Assembly: GCA_025024175.1 (NCBI GenBank) | Contig: QCXZ01000064.1 | Span: 13,764,001-13,828,000 of the forward strand | Source of the DNA: Rhyzopertha dominica | Lineage: Eukaryota > Arthropoda > Insecta > Coleoptera > Bostrichidae | Direction: 5' to 3' | Length of the DNA stretch: 64,000 nt | Part shown: positions 37,521-49,662 of the stretch, one piece after another | How the letters are laid out: every line of letters begins with the position of its first letter | Position numbering within the stretch: the stretch's first letter is position 1 | The notes under the pieces: generated by a model | Told to the model about the DNA's origin: nothing | The model's database searches: none | Seen by the model: the letters and a program-made list of their open reading frames with translations, nothing else | Made by a program: the position numbers and the translations under genes

Positions 37521-37594
37521 AATACTGTTCTGTTTTAATCGTCTCAAAATAAAGCTATTTTAAATGTTAAGTTACTTGTTTTAGCATTTTTTTC
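37521..37594 (-). repeat. Right arm of the ~75-bp inverted repeat pair
   Basis: Reverse complement of 32979-33052 with scattered substitutions. The outer flanks do not match, so the repeat ends here. Confidence 0.75.
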
Positions 37595-38566
37595 TTGCAG
37601 TGCGCAAAATAATGGCAGCAGTGCACTTTATGAATTTCTTAATATGCATAATATGTATAAATAATCAGACGCAGCAATTTTATATTAAGCGTTACTAATA
37701 TAAATTAAATAATTATAAGTCGTAGTTTTGTAGTGGTCGTAGCCGTAATTATATGTTTTATGATGGTTTGTGGGTCCAACGGCAATTTTTTTATGCAAAA
37801 GAATATTTTGAAATAAATAACAAAGGTGTGTGCTATGTTGTCTACATCAGGATAATTCGAGGACAGCTCTTTCTGAAATATTAGATCTCTTCAGCTGGGC
37901 TCTCACTGAAACTCGAATTTAGACTTAAGTAGTAGCAGGTTTGCGGGTGTCTACAATTAAATCGGCATACTTTTAGAAGATTGTTGAAAAATATATTACT
38001 GCTCGTATTTATGTTCTGTAATAAACATTTGTTATTGTAGTCACTGCTGGCATGTATGAAAGTATCAGACCAAATACAAAATCAAACATTCTTAATATTT
38101 TAGCCATTGTATGAAAATCCATAAAGCTTACCAAAAAATGACTACTCAAGACATATAAGTGACTCTTTTGGTTCCTATTAACATACATATGAGAAAGTGC
38201 TGTATCTAGGAAACAAACGAATTTATTAAAATGTTTACTTGCATTATTATATTCTTAAAGGTAATGTACCTATTTATACTTTTTTTACATTTTTCACAAC
38301 AACAAATATATTTAAGAGCCAATTTTTCATGAAAGGGAGTGTTGATCAATAACTTCGAAACGAAATGTCCCAAAGAACATGTATATTATCAATAAATTCT
38401 TATTAAAAAACTACTTTAAAAGGTTTCCATTATTTTGTCTATATCTCTTATTGACATATCATACAAAAACATTAGAATTCTGAACATCCTATACAGCCGT
38501 CTGCAGAAATAGAAGTAGTTACTGCACCTTTCAAGTTAATTGCCAATGAATTTAATTTCTTTGCAG
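37595..38566. other. Intronic DNA without recognisable features
   Basis: Nothing was seen except the splice acceptor at its right end. Confidence 0.45.
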
Positions 38567-38713
38567 GAGGAAGAACTCAGAGCAAGTGGAGATCCAAAGT
38601 TCCAACATCTAAGCGAAGAACTTCACGTTGAAATAAGTGCTTTTGCAACACCAGCTGAAGCTCATGCGCGAATCGCATACGCCCTGGCTGAAGTAAGAAG
38701 ATTTCTAGTTCCG
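38567..38713 (+). CDS. KHDRBS/Sam68-like (qkr58E-like) RNA-binding protein, KH-domain exon 2 of 2 seen
   Basis: An internal, phase-0 exon of 147 bp (49 codons) with acceptor TTTCTTTGCAG and donor CCG/GTAAGT. It starts EEELRASGDPKFQHLSEELH and ends EVRRFLVP. This is the second half of the extended KH domain: the variable-loop region (EEELR.SGDPK), the strand HVEISAFA, and the helix ending A.EVRRFLVP that leads into the Qua2-like segment. Joined in frame to the exon at 20557 it gives an uninterrupted KH domain with no stops or missing core residues, so the gene looks functional. The next exon, which should begin with an acidic Qua2-like segment, was not identified before 64000. Confidence 0.93.
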
Positions 38714-40087
38714 GTAAGTCAGAAAAACTTCAGTTGAATTAATTTTGCCTGTATTTCACGAACCTTTTGTAACTAATACAAACAATTTCCTTCCGTTTGA
38801 GATTCGCCTGTTAAACTGCATTCGAAGCTCCTACCTATGCAAATATTTGTACAGTGCGGATCCAACCGTATATACTTAACAATAAGGGATTATGAATACC
38901 TTCCAAAATAGTGCCCAAAATCACGTATTAGGGATTTGCATCCACTTTAAATAATCTGATTGTTTAAGACCGTTAATGCGTAGAAACCGTCGGTGTTGTG
39001 AAACATTATTTTATTTAATCTCTTAAAATCTTGTTCTAGACGTATTTGAGGTTTCAAGATAAATTTTGTTTGTTTATTGACAGCTTGGGATAATTTTTAC
39101 AAAACTCGATGTTTTAATAACATGTCGCTCACGTCTGCGATCCCTCTAGATGTATTAGCATTTTCGCTTTGGTTGCTTCTGATTTTAATATATTTTAGAA
39201 GTTCTAATTTTGCACCCATTTCGTTTCCATAGCAAACCTGGGCGGGTGTAAGTGATTACTCACTTCATTAAAGTATCGCCTTTCAGGAGGTCTTTTGACG
39301 CCACGTTTCCACTTAACGATTTTTAGAGGAAATTGCCGTAAAAGCGATGAATTACGTACAGCTTTTACCTGTCGGCGTTTTACACTAGCTACTATCAAGA
39401 CATTCACTTGCTACAAAGATAAGGATGTCCAGCTTAGATAGGATAATATTCTGAGTTTAGCAAAAGCGTGTATTAACTAGCTAATTCATTTAATGACGAA
39501 AATATTCAGTTACACACTTTAGAATCTGCCAGCAAAAATAGCTAACAAGTTTCTATAGACGTAAATTTCAAAATTTCCTACATTACAGGTATTAGGTATA
39601 ACAGCTATTCACTGACGCATTCTCGTAATATCCGGCCGAACGGGATTAATGAAATTCGAGAAAACGGATCTCCTTGACTTTATACACGGCTGGCTTTAAG
39701 GGGTTTTAAACCTTGCCATTAATTATTACACCCATCAACGTGAATCTGCGTAGATATAATCCTTACTAAATTTATCGGGTTCTGTTAACAGCTCTGCTTT
39801 ACAATTTCGGAGCGTAACACGCTACGAAAGACGTATTATTACATTATCAACGCCATTACAAGCCTGGATTTTGAGCTAAAGGTAGAAATTAAGTATCAAT
39901 TCTTATAATTAGATCATTAGTACACCATGATAATTTACCTAAAGATGTAAATTATCCTATTGTTCACAAGATTTATTTTTATTAGCAATTCATGCATTTA
40001 GAATATTATTTTCTTTCACATAAGTATATAGGTGCATGCCGACATATTTGGTTAGACGTAAAAACTCCAAGATTTTTCCAAAACAGT
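38714..40087. other. Presumed intron downstream of the KH exon
   Basis: Starts with the GTAAGT donor. The next KHDRBS exon was looked for and not found, and no repeats were recognised. Confidence 0.45.
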
Positions 40088-41180
40088 GCAGGGTGTACCA
40101 CTTTCGTTATACCTAATTGTAATGTATCTCAGTAACTACTAAATATTAATGCTGGAGGTTTGGCTTTACTGCCTTACTTTTTTGTTGTAACTTAACCTGT
40201 ACCGTAGCCATTCTTATATTGTCTTTTGTTTTAAAGCTATAGCTAACTTTTAAATAATGCAACATTTCCCCAGTTCTCAATATCTCGCTTGAGTATGTAG
40301 ATACAAAATAACTGTGAAGACATTTATACACATATTTTTATTTTAAATCCATTGGCGTACTTAGATTATTTTTAGGGAGTCACAGTTTTGAGATATAACA
40401 CAGACTTGCATTTTTGAATTGAAACCATAGTTGGTTGTGTTATGGTTGAAAAGACCTATTTGTATGATTAATAAAGTATATACATTGTTAGGTTTATTTT
40501 TACTAATTTTGGTAATATTATTTTTTTTAATTTAATCAGATTTTATGTTTGCATCTAGGAGACTATGGGTAAGAAAACACAATATAATTTGCATTGTTAA
40601 ATAGAAATTTTATTCCGTTAAAAAGAACATGCGCCTATTTGGATACATAAACCCCTAGAGGCACTCATGCAGTTCTTTTATCAGTAATCTAGGGTGCCAT
40701 GTAACCAATGAAAATCATTATTTATTTTAAAATAAGTACCTGGCTTAGCGTCACATTATTTACACCCATTTTGACGAAGAACCTAAAATCCCATTAAATT
40801 ATTACATAACATTGGAATAATACCAAAATTAGTTAAAATAAAACTAACAACGTATACATTTTCTTAATAAGAAAAATAGGTTTTTTCAACCATAGCAAAG
40901 ACAACTATGGTTTTCATTTAAATAAATGGAGACTCTTGTTATATCTCAAAAATGTGACTGCCTAAAAAATCTATCAGAAATGTCTTCACGGCTTTTTGCA
41001 TCTACATACCCAAGCAAAATATTAAGAACTGAATTATTAAATTTTTCAAAAATGACTGTAGCTTTAAAACAAAAGACTACAAAAATTGCAATGGTACATT
41101 TCAACTCACAACAAAAAAGTAAGACAGTAATGTCGAAGCCAATTTGCAGATTTCGAGACACCCCATAATTACTATGAAAG
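40088..41180. repeat. Foldback repeat with ~350-bp arms
   Basis: The left arm (about 40088-40470, - orientation) and right arm (about 40875-41180, + orientation) share a run of blocks in the same order. These include CAACCATA...CAACTATGGTTT, TTATATCTCAAAA.TGTGACT, ATGTCTTCAC, CATCTACATAC.CAAGC, AGCTTTAAAACAAAAGAC and CAACAAAAAAGTAAG. The arms have diverged, so it is older than the MITE at 31827. Frames on both arms (61-85 residues) contain no known domain. Confidence 0.7.
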
Positions 41181-42829
41181 TATATCATTAGCACAAATGC
41201 CACGCTTATGTCCAGGTAAATTTATTTAAAATAAAATGGGCCTGTTTTTATTTTGCGTCAGATGTATTTATGTTGTAGAAAACCTACTGGAGCAAACGAA
41301 ACAGAAAAATTTGAAATAGATTTTAAATTATTGTATAATAAATTTAATTTAAATTCAAGGGATGTCGTACTTAAGTAATCATTTTATTTGTAAGACATTA
41401 ACCCACGCAACAGTTGTTTTCAAGCTTAATAAATGAAACGGCAAGGGTCAGTTCATCCGATTACGTTGAAAATTGCAAGTTCTATACTTCTACCGCTCTG
41501 GTTTTCTACGTCAAGCTCTAGCGTATCAGATATTCGTTTTCTAGACTTTCTCTTTGGAAAGAGCTTTGTACTGGATTTATTTAAATGCTACTGAAAATTT
41601 TGAGGTTTTGTGTGCAGCGATGGGTATGCAGGTATATTTTCTACCGTAATTAGCTGAACAGCCCTATTGTAGTCATTTGCCATCATTATTTAAATTATTA
41701 GCAATATGTTTTTAATATCAAATCTTATTTAAATTTTGGCTCTTCTTATAACAATGCCTACGTAATAGAAGTATTTTCAAAACACAATATTTTAATGGCC
41801 ATTTGTTTATGATAATGAGACAGAAAGCATCGAAGGGTCCGACTAAATGTAAATTTCTGGTTCTGTGTACGCTATTGGTCAACTGTATGCGAAGGTTGAA
41901 TAAATGGTGTGTGTCATGCCCACCAGACCAGACGACCAGAGATTTGGAAATAGTGTCATACCCTCATATCCATATTTTTTATGCTTTATTTAATGGAAAT
42001 GGAAAACAAATGCACTCTAGAAAACATATTTGTTACTGTCGATGATAGAAATAACTTCTGATACTTAATTTGTGCTATTTATTGTATTTTACACGCTGCG
42101 TGTACCATTGGCAGTTGACATGCTTAACTATTTATGCGCGACTTTTCAAGCTGCTCATCATCCGTCCTTTGGCGGAACATTGTCACCCTCCTGCTGCCAT
42201 CTCTCGGTTTGGGCGTAAGTAGCGGGATGCGCGAGCGTTTCATGAGTCAAATAAAGCAACCAACTGTTATATACCAATTAAAATTTCTATATATGACCAT
42301 GCAAATTGTTGAACACAGACGGGAAATAATTTATATGATGCACAAGCAAAGATATAAATGCAGTTAAAAATACTGATGGTGTAGCGTATAAATGAAAGTA
42401 GGTACATTCAAACTTTTTTGGTTATACTTAGATAATGTAGCAAACATCATAACATTGTAACAAATCATCCGTTGTAAAAATTCTAAACTTGAAGGCATAT
42501 TACGCGTGCATAAAATAGTTTGCTATATACCTATATGGAAACACGTGTATTCAGTTTCTTCTAAACCCTCTCACCTAACATACAGAAATATTACAACACA
42601 CATCATATCTGACGACCTATTTCTTAACTATAGAGTAACATTAATTTATAAAAAATTACTGAATAAGTTCAATGGTTTCAAAGGTGCACTCATTGTGAAA
42701 CGTTCTGAATAGTTATAACTGTCATAATCAGAGAGCATCAAAAGTATATTTAGCTCTAATGTGCAGAAATTTATGCACATCCCTTATTTTAACAGCTAAA
42801 ATAAATTTAATAAAAAATCTATGACCTGC
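41181..42829. other. Unannotated AT-rich DNA
   Basis: Short frames only; no recognisable family. Confidence 0.45.
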
Positions 42830-43075
42830 GTTTAAAGGTCAATTTTACAATTTGGGTAATATCAAAGCCGTATTGAATGTGGGAATTTTTTGTCTATTTG
42901 TCTAATATTTTTTTCTGATGTGCTTTTTTATTTTCCAAATACCCCAAAAGGTTTCATTTTCAACCTTTTCTTTTGCTATGTAAGACGTTGATGTTGTTTT
43001 GATCTAAGCAATGATTATTTTTGATGCAATGCTCAACGAAACCTGTGGTGCCTTTATTTGAGTTTTTCTTTCAAA
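42830..43075 (-). pseudogene. Penelope-like GIY-YIG C-terminal remnant, - strand
   Basis: The - strand reads FVEHCIKNNHCLDQNNINVL, then HSKRKG and, across stops, LLGYLENKKAHQ and NSHIQYGFD. The EH...NH.....N..VLH pattern is the end of the GIY-YIG module and the following helix of Penelope-like elements. This copy links the otherwise anonymous repeats at 4850-5115, 8125-8380 and 9900-10165 to that class. Confidence 0.6.
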
Positions 43076-45590
43076 GAATTTTTAATCCTAGATAAAGAAC
43101 TCGCTACAAACAAGCAACAACAAACAAAACAACCTCATTGTGTCACAAACCAATGAATTAAGTAAGAGTTAGTATAATATTACTATAAATCAGTATCGTT
43201 TGCTAAGGGAACCACTAAAACCATGTTGTATAAGTATCAGTTTGCAATAATTGTCTTACTCTTAATAAACAATTAGTTACTAAGTTAAAAAAGCAATAAG
43301 TTGTACTTCACTCCCACAGCTCGTGCAAAGTGCTTGACTTAATAAATGAAAGTTTCATTTGCTAACTTACCCCTTATAATTAGTAATTGAAATAGGCTAA
43401 TGCTTTCCATGCTACACCATACCAATTCTATTATGCACTACTGTCCACTGCTACAAATGTCCAAAGAAGCTGTGTGCCAAAAAGTAAATAAAAAGCAGTC
43501 AAAATCAACAATCCCAACGTATAGCTGAACGAAAGAGCAACAAGGACACAACTAAAGGTCTTCATTTGTTTAAATAACTGTCATATATAGTTACTTTAAC
43601 AAATGGTGTACATATATAAAAAAAGTCAGCTGACTAATCAAGACGGAATTGTTCGTTAACAGAAAGAAATTTTTCAGGTGATGTTTTTCCTGTGCTTCGG
43701 TAAAGCATCATGTAAACTACTGTGCCCCAATTTGCCTAATTTTGTTAAGTAGATCCTCGCATAAGTAGGTCAGATATTGAAAAAAGCAATTTTCACAACC
43801 AGAGGGTCCATTTTCCTATTTCACCTGCGTTGTCACGCAAGATCACCTCTCAAGATTTCCGTTCAGCTCCGTCAATTTTTTATTTGCAAACAGTGGACAT
43901 TTCATAATTTACGGTTGCTCTCATATTAATAAGCTGGAAAGTATCCAAACCAGACGTCTTGACACAAAGAACAGGGAAATTTCCCTCATTCCCAACGGCG
44001 CTGGCCTTTTTGTTCTAAAACTGTATGCAGTTAGCCGAACTAGTTCGCATTTCGACGTCGTCGGTCCTTATTTAATTTAAAACTCCGTCGATGAATTTCT
44101 TTGTGCAGTCGGCATCAATACGCAGATCAATACGGAAAGTTGAATGTAATTTAAGTTGGTGCTGCAGCGCGAATTTTGTAACCCAGATACAACGATAAAT
44201 TGTTAAAAGCCAAGTAGGTAATGAGGTAATACGGCGCAAACCGCGCTTCGCTAGTTTGATTCAACTCATAATGAAATTGCAACTTACGAGCTGAATGTAG
44301 CCTGTAGTGTGCACTTACTTTAAGCCTGTTAGATTGCTTGTGCGAATTAGGGAGGTACTTTCCAACCCAAAGTGCTCTCCCTCTTAAGCTGACTTGTAAT
44401 TCTGGTGCAAACTGAAATACATCTATAGAGATTTTTTCTAAAACCGTTCAACTGTCTACTTTTATATATTTAGAAGCCAATGTTGAATGAGCTTGAAATG
44501 AAAAAAAAAACAATGTAATTGCAGTTAACGCATTTATTCGCCGCTCTTAATAATTTTCCTCACAATTGCTCAAATATCAATAAATCCAATCAGTAATTAT
44601 TTTGCAACCGATAAACTTAGGTCATTCTGGATCGAAAAGTTCTTTCAAAACTGTTGCATCCAATAAACTACATTCCTAAAAGAAAAGCAAAATAGCCTGT
44701 GCAAGCTCATTTTGCTCTTATATCGTTTAACAAATGTCATTCTAGGTACTGCTGTGTTAGTACTTCGTCAGGTACGTAATTTGCAATTTTTATTTAAATG
44801 TTAGTGACTACATTTTCAAAATAAAAATACACTAACATTTTGTTCGTGTACGGTTTCTGGTGTGGTAGTGCACGTGCAGCAGTACTACGAACATCAGCCA
44901 AGGTTTTCTAACCGCAGAGTATCAGAAAATCTGGTCGTGTGCGCAATATGAGTAGTGAAAGAGCGCCTCATCGACGTATTGAGCATTTAGAGAACCATGA
45001 ATGGTAAAGCGCAGACTTTACCAACATACGGAAATTTTCTGTTTGTCTTAAAACTACGTAAATAACTGTATTGAGAACTGTTCGTAACGTTGGTTTATTT
45101 CCGTTCCGCATTCAACATATCCAGTTTTCGCATGCGCAAGATTGCGTAACTGTGAATGGAAAAAAATATGATTTGCTGTATCCAACACGAAATTTTATTT
45201 ACTCACGAAGCATGTTTCAACAGCGATATAATTATAAATAAACAGAATTCACACCGATAGTCTCCCATACAAGAAAATACTCATGCGACCAAAGAAAGAA
45301 ATTTCCAATTGTATCGGGGTACTGTACACTCTTATGAGATACCCGCAAACTCGTTTGCTGCAACCAACAATACACAAAATAGTATATACGCCACGTTCAT
45401 AGATGGCGCTATGTGCGCTGCTAACGAAACACGGCTAATGCGCACACGTGGGTTTAAGTTTAAACTTCTGTGGTTTGAATTTCAGAATTTTGGATTGTTA
45501 TTGTGGTTTGGCTAACTGCGGTGGCCAGGTTCTGACGATCAGCAGCTAATTACAACCCAAATGTAGTATATATTATAATCAAAGATAATT
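43076..45590. other. Unannotated AT-rich DNA
   Basis: No coding or repeat signature was recognised. Confidence 0.45.
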
Positions 45591-45738
45591 ATTGCCTGAA
45601 TGCATTTTAAATGAAAATAAGACATACTTATTGGGATAGCAGGCCGATATATGTTAGGGCAATACTTTTTCTTAAGGTATATTGGCCTGTTATCACAATA
45701 AGTATCTCTTATGTTCATCTAAAATTCATTTGAGCAAT
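45591..45738. repeat. 148-bp imperfect hairpin (pre-miRNA-like or small MITE)
   Basis: A left arm 45591-45651 and right arm 45678-45738, both 61 nt, pair without any indel at about 51 of 61 positions. They are separated by a loop of about 26 nt. Core words are ATACTTATTG.GATA.CAGGCC on both arms. No flanking target duplication is evident. Confidence 0.8.
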
Positions 45739-48700
45739 AAGTATTATTTATACTATGATGAGCTGCCTTTACAACATAAAGTTTGTAATAACTTCCGTAC
45801 AGTGATCCCAAAGATATAACGTAAGTTATGGCACAGGCAAACATTGGTGTATCAACTTTATTTACTAAATATGTGTATAAACGACCTGCTGAGCAATTCT
45901 TAAGAAGTACAGTAACCTGTAAGGCCGATTAGAGATACAAGTTTTCTCGACAATAACATGTCGGTGAAGAAGTAAGAAAATATAACGCCCCCACAAAAGG
46001 TCGCGTGGTATGCCTTAATAACGAAGTATTATAACGACTCACAATACCATATACCTTAGGTCTGAAAGTACACCATTGCTTAAATTTGAGTAAACGCATC
46101 CAAACCGTAGTTGATGAAGGACATCCTACAGAGTTGTGCGAGAATTAGTGTACGTCATCTTTTTTCTATAACTCGCATCTATTTCACCCGAATTGGTTAA
46201 GCAAATACATTTGAAGCCCTTACAGACACCTTAAAACAAAGCTCTAACGCTTGCAAATATTTTGCTTTGGCACACTTCAAGGGTAACCTTACATCAGTTT
46301 TGTATAGTTATTGAAACGTATAACCGCGTTTGCTACTGAGTGCAAAAACGTAGGACAGCTCTTCGTAGGCAGCTCGGGTCGTGGGTTAAGCGTTGGAGCG
46401 CCTGGGCGCCACGCAGTTTATTAAAGAGACTAAACGACTAACTGAGAAGTCGAATTTTGAAATAAATCAATTTGGGGCAGTAATAACGAATAATTATTTA
46501 ACAAAATCAGGTTTGTCTATAGTGACAAATTTTGACAACTTATAGGTGAAAGATAAATTGGGGCCCTGCAGTAGTACTACCACGTTTACAAGTATTACTA
46601 TTTGTCAGTAAAGGAAGTCTACACACTTTCAATTTTGACTTAAATTTGAATTAGATGAATTGAAAATCTGGCCTTGTCTTAGGCAATCCTTGATGGTCGG
46701 GTAATGCAGCCACTAGCAGTGTACGTGCTTCTTTCCGATTCGACACCTTTGTCGTCTATGGGCCCTTTGCGGAAGGTAGGGTTTCCTACTCGAACTATGA
46801 TTCTAATAATGTTTCATGGGTCTTTACTTGTCTCAGGGGTTAGGTAGCGGTACAATACACAAAGTAGTAAGACACGGAAGTAGAACCGGGCTAGAAAGAA
46901 TCCTTTGTTAGAGGGTTTTGTTATTGATAAATAGTAAATTTATAATTTTCCGGGCCGCCGGAATTTCTTTCTATTTATTTTTGTTATTGGTTCATAAGTT
47001 TTTTTTTAACTTTTTCTCAGTTTGACAACTGTCAGGCAATGTGATTGCTATAATCTTAGATTTTGATAAGCCAAAGCTACCTGATTGCTACAACCGACAG
47101 TAGCAAATGAGAGTCGTTGTTCATTTTGTGGATACTGAAATGCTCCTACGGACTAAGCGTAACAAGACATTTTCTTATTTTACCAATCCTGGAATCTATT
47201 GTCTTGATGCAAGAGACGATGTGTAAAGTGCTCTCCAACAAAGCGACGGATGCAGCCCAATAACGTTGGACAGTAAATTCTACTGAAGAGCGCTTTGTTG
47301 CGGTCAGCTCGAGCACTGAACGTTCTAAAGACATAATTACGTCGCAAAGTACACTGCAGTTCTATCCCAGAAACCTGAAAGTTGTGGACCACAAGGAAAG
47401 TTAAGGAGACATAGCGTTCAACCACACATGGTCTATACTGCATGTAACAAGGAATACTGCTTAGTATTAAAGTAACAACAAATTATGGGTCTTCGGAGAG
47501 ATCTGCGAACAGAAACGAAAGTAGCGGCCAACGGAACTTTCTGGAAGAACGTGTCATTTTATTTTATTTTATGGTATGGTCATAGACGGATACACTCTGC
47601 CCGCTTAAGATATAGGTTTAAATTAAAAATATAAGCCCTTAGCTGTGTAGATAACGAATACCATACTTCTAAGAAAAACAATTAAACTTTACTTCGCCGT
47701 CGGTGTTTACATTGGAGTTATAACTCTCAAGTAAAATAAACATAACGATTTACCCAAGCTTCATTAGGCGTTAAGAAATTCCATTCAGAGTTTATTAACT
47801 TGCTGGTAAACATTTAATTGCGGAGTTTTTGTATACCTTTGTGAAATTTGGGTGGAAGCTGTTATAAAAACATATTCATGGAACTGGTAATATATTATTT
47901 CAGGCATTGCCACGTTGTGATTTAATCAGTTATTTTTTAGTTACAAATGTAATCTCTGATATTCGAATTTGGTGCAAATCGTTGTTTATCAAAAGCGCAA
48001 ATTGTATGACAATCAAAGAACGTATCACAAGAGCAGCAGTTACAAAAGATTTTAGCAATTGGGTTTGTCTACAAAATTGCGTATAAATAGTATCGACACG
48101 TTTTCGTGACCCTGCATCCTTTTTTACTGTAAAATTTAATCGTAGATGGAGAACCAAGGAGCAAGTCTGCTTTATACGGACGTGTTTTCCTTTTCCCGGT
48201 GCATCCCCAAGGAATAAAGGCTATTGCCGACTAAATTAGGCTCGGAACGCACACAAGCTGCCGATCAATTGTTCAAGAACGGACGAGCAAGACAGAGCGA
48301 TACAGATGGCTTACTGCCAATTTCACTTAAGGCGCTTACAGTCTTTTTGCTATAATCTCTATAAATGCAGTGAGCTTCGAGCTTCCGATGTGTTACCAGG
48401 ATAAAACGCTTAACCTCGTAGATAAATAGAGTGTAATTTCAATTGCTCCAAAATAGAGTTGACGGTTAGTCATAGTTAACTGATTGCCTTCTTAAACGTT
48501 TGAACCTTGAATATATTCCTAAACAGAACTGTAAATTAATAGTACTTTTCGTGATCTTATAAAACTTACTGTTTGTAATAGGTATCTTTTAAATAATACA
48601 TATACGAAAATGAAATGAATGACGGCATTGCTATGATTTCAGTAACTGTATTTAAAAAAAAACAGATGAGTGCTAGTTTTTAAATTATGTCTCTAGTTGC

Positions 48701-49658
48701 CCTTAACATGTAAGAGTCATTTGGTTACCTTATGAACTATACTCAATTTATCACAGTGTAACAGCAGTTCTTCAGCTTGTTGCTTAATTACATTTATATT
48801 ATTGATAACAAAACTATTATCTATAGAATCGTTTCCTAACAATTTTATCAGATGGAAGCATCGGAAAAGACACAAATTTTTCTGGATTCAACGTAAAATT
48901 TCTTGAAAAGAAAGGGTATCCGTGCTGACTCCTAATTGTTTCCAAAGTCCCATGTTTCCAGGATTAGAGGCCCCATATAACTGTCAATAACAAAGACTAC
49001 TTGTGTAGTTTGATGTGCTGCTATTAATTTTTCCCGTTTTTTTTTTATCGAAACCAACAACTTATGATAGACGCATTTTGTCGAAGGGCAACAGGCATAT
49101 CTTTTGCAGGGGTTTCATTGATTTAGCTTCGTATTTTAAGACAAATAGAATGTCCTTTAATAACTCTTCAGTTAAAAACCCTTATAGTTTAATAATAAGA
49201 CCAGGTAAGGGATAATAGATCAGAAGGTTCACTGCATCATTTCACCCTTCTACTTCTGTAAACTGTAAACGTGGATTTAATTTATGCAGGTGTAAAAAAA
49301 TTTCAATAAATTATGAACTTTCATACTTTTCAGTTGTTCCCTACCTTTAGATCGCTCTATTTTCTTCATGAACATCTTAAAATGTTTCTAGAAAGCCCCT
49401 ATTTCCCCTAAAATTTGGAATTTTACTATTTGTTGTATCTGGAATAGTAAGTAATAGTGTAATTATGGTAATTATGAAGTTTACCTATAATTAAAATCTT
49501 TTGAAAGCTGATATCTGCTGGTGGTTTTCTACATGCCACAGATGTAGAAATTGCAATTGGTTTCATGTCTCTTAAGTAATCATTTTTAGATTAATGCTCC
49601 GAACATACACTGGCTGGAACAAGTTATTGTACGATACTCACGTTATAATCAACACAAT
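45739..49658. other. Unannotated AT-rich DNA
   Basis: Frames near 47146-47443 (- strand) are bounded by plausible splice signals but show no conserved sequence. Nothing else was recognised. Confidence 0.4.
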
Positions 49659-49662
49659 TGTT

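Larger units (their letters stand above)
20674..38566 (+). other. 17.9-kb intron of the KH-domain gene
   Basis: Bounded by GTAAGG (20674) and TTTCTTTGCAG (to 38566); both flanking exons are phase 0. It contains the Penelope-like elements at 20969-24160, 28400-29800 and 30205-31370, hAT elements at 23072 and 34331, the palindromic MITE at 31827, and a possible opposite-strand exon at 27839. Confidence 0.85.

Noticed and set aside
47146..47443. Two overlapping - strand frames bounded by TTTCAG and GTAAAATA
   Set aside because: Both frames are open and neither shows conserved residues; could be chance.
38714..49658. Search for the next KHDRBS exon (acidic Qua2-like segment)
   Set aside because: No frame with that pattern and matching splice sites was found; it may be very short or lie beyond the window.
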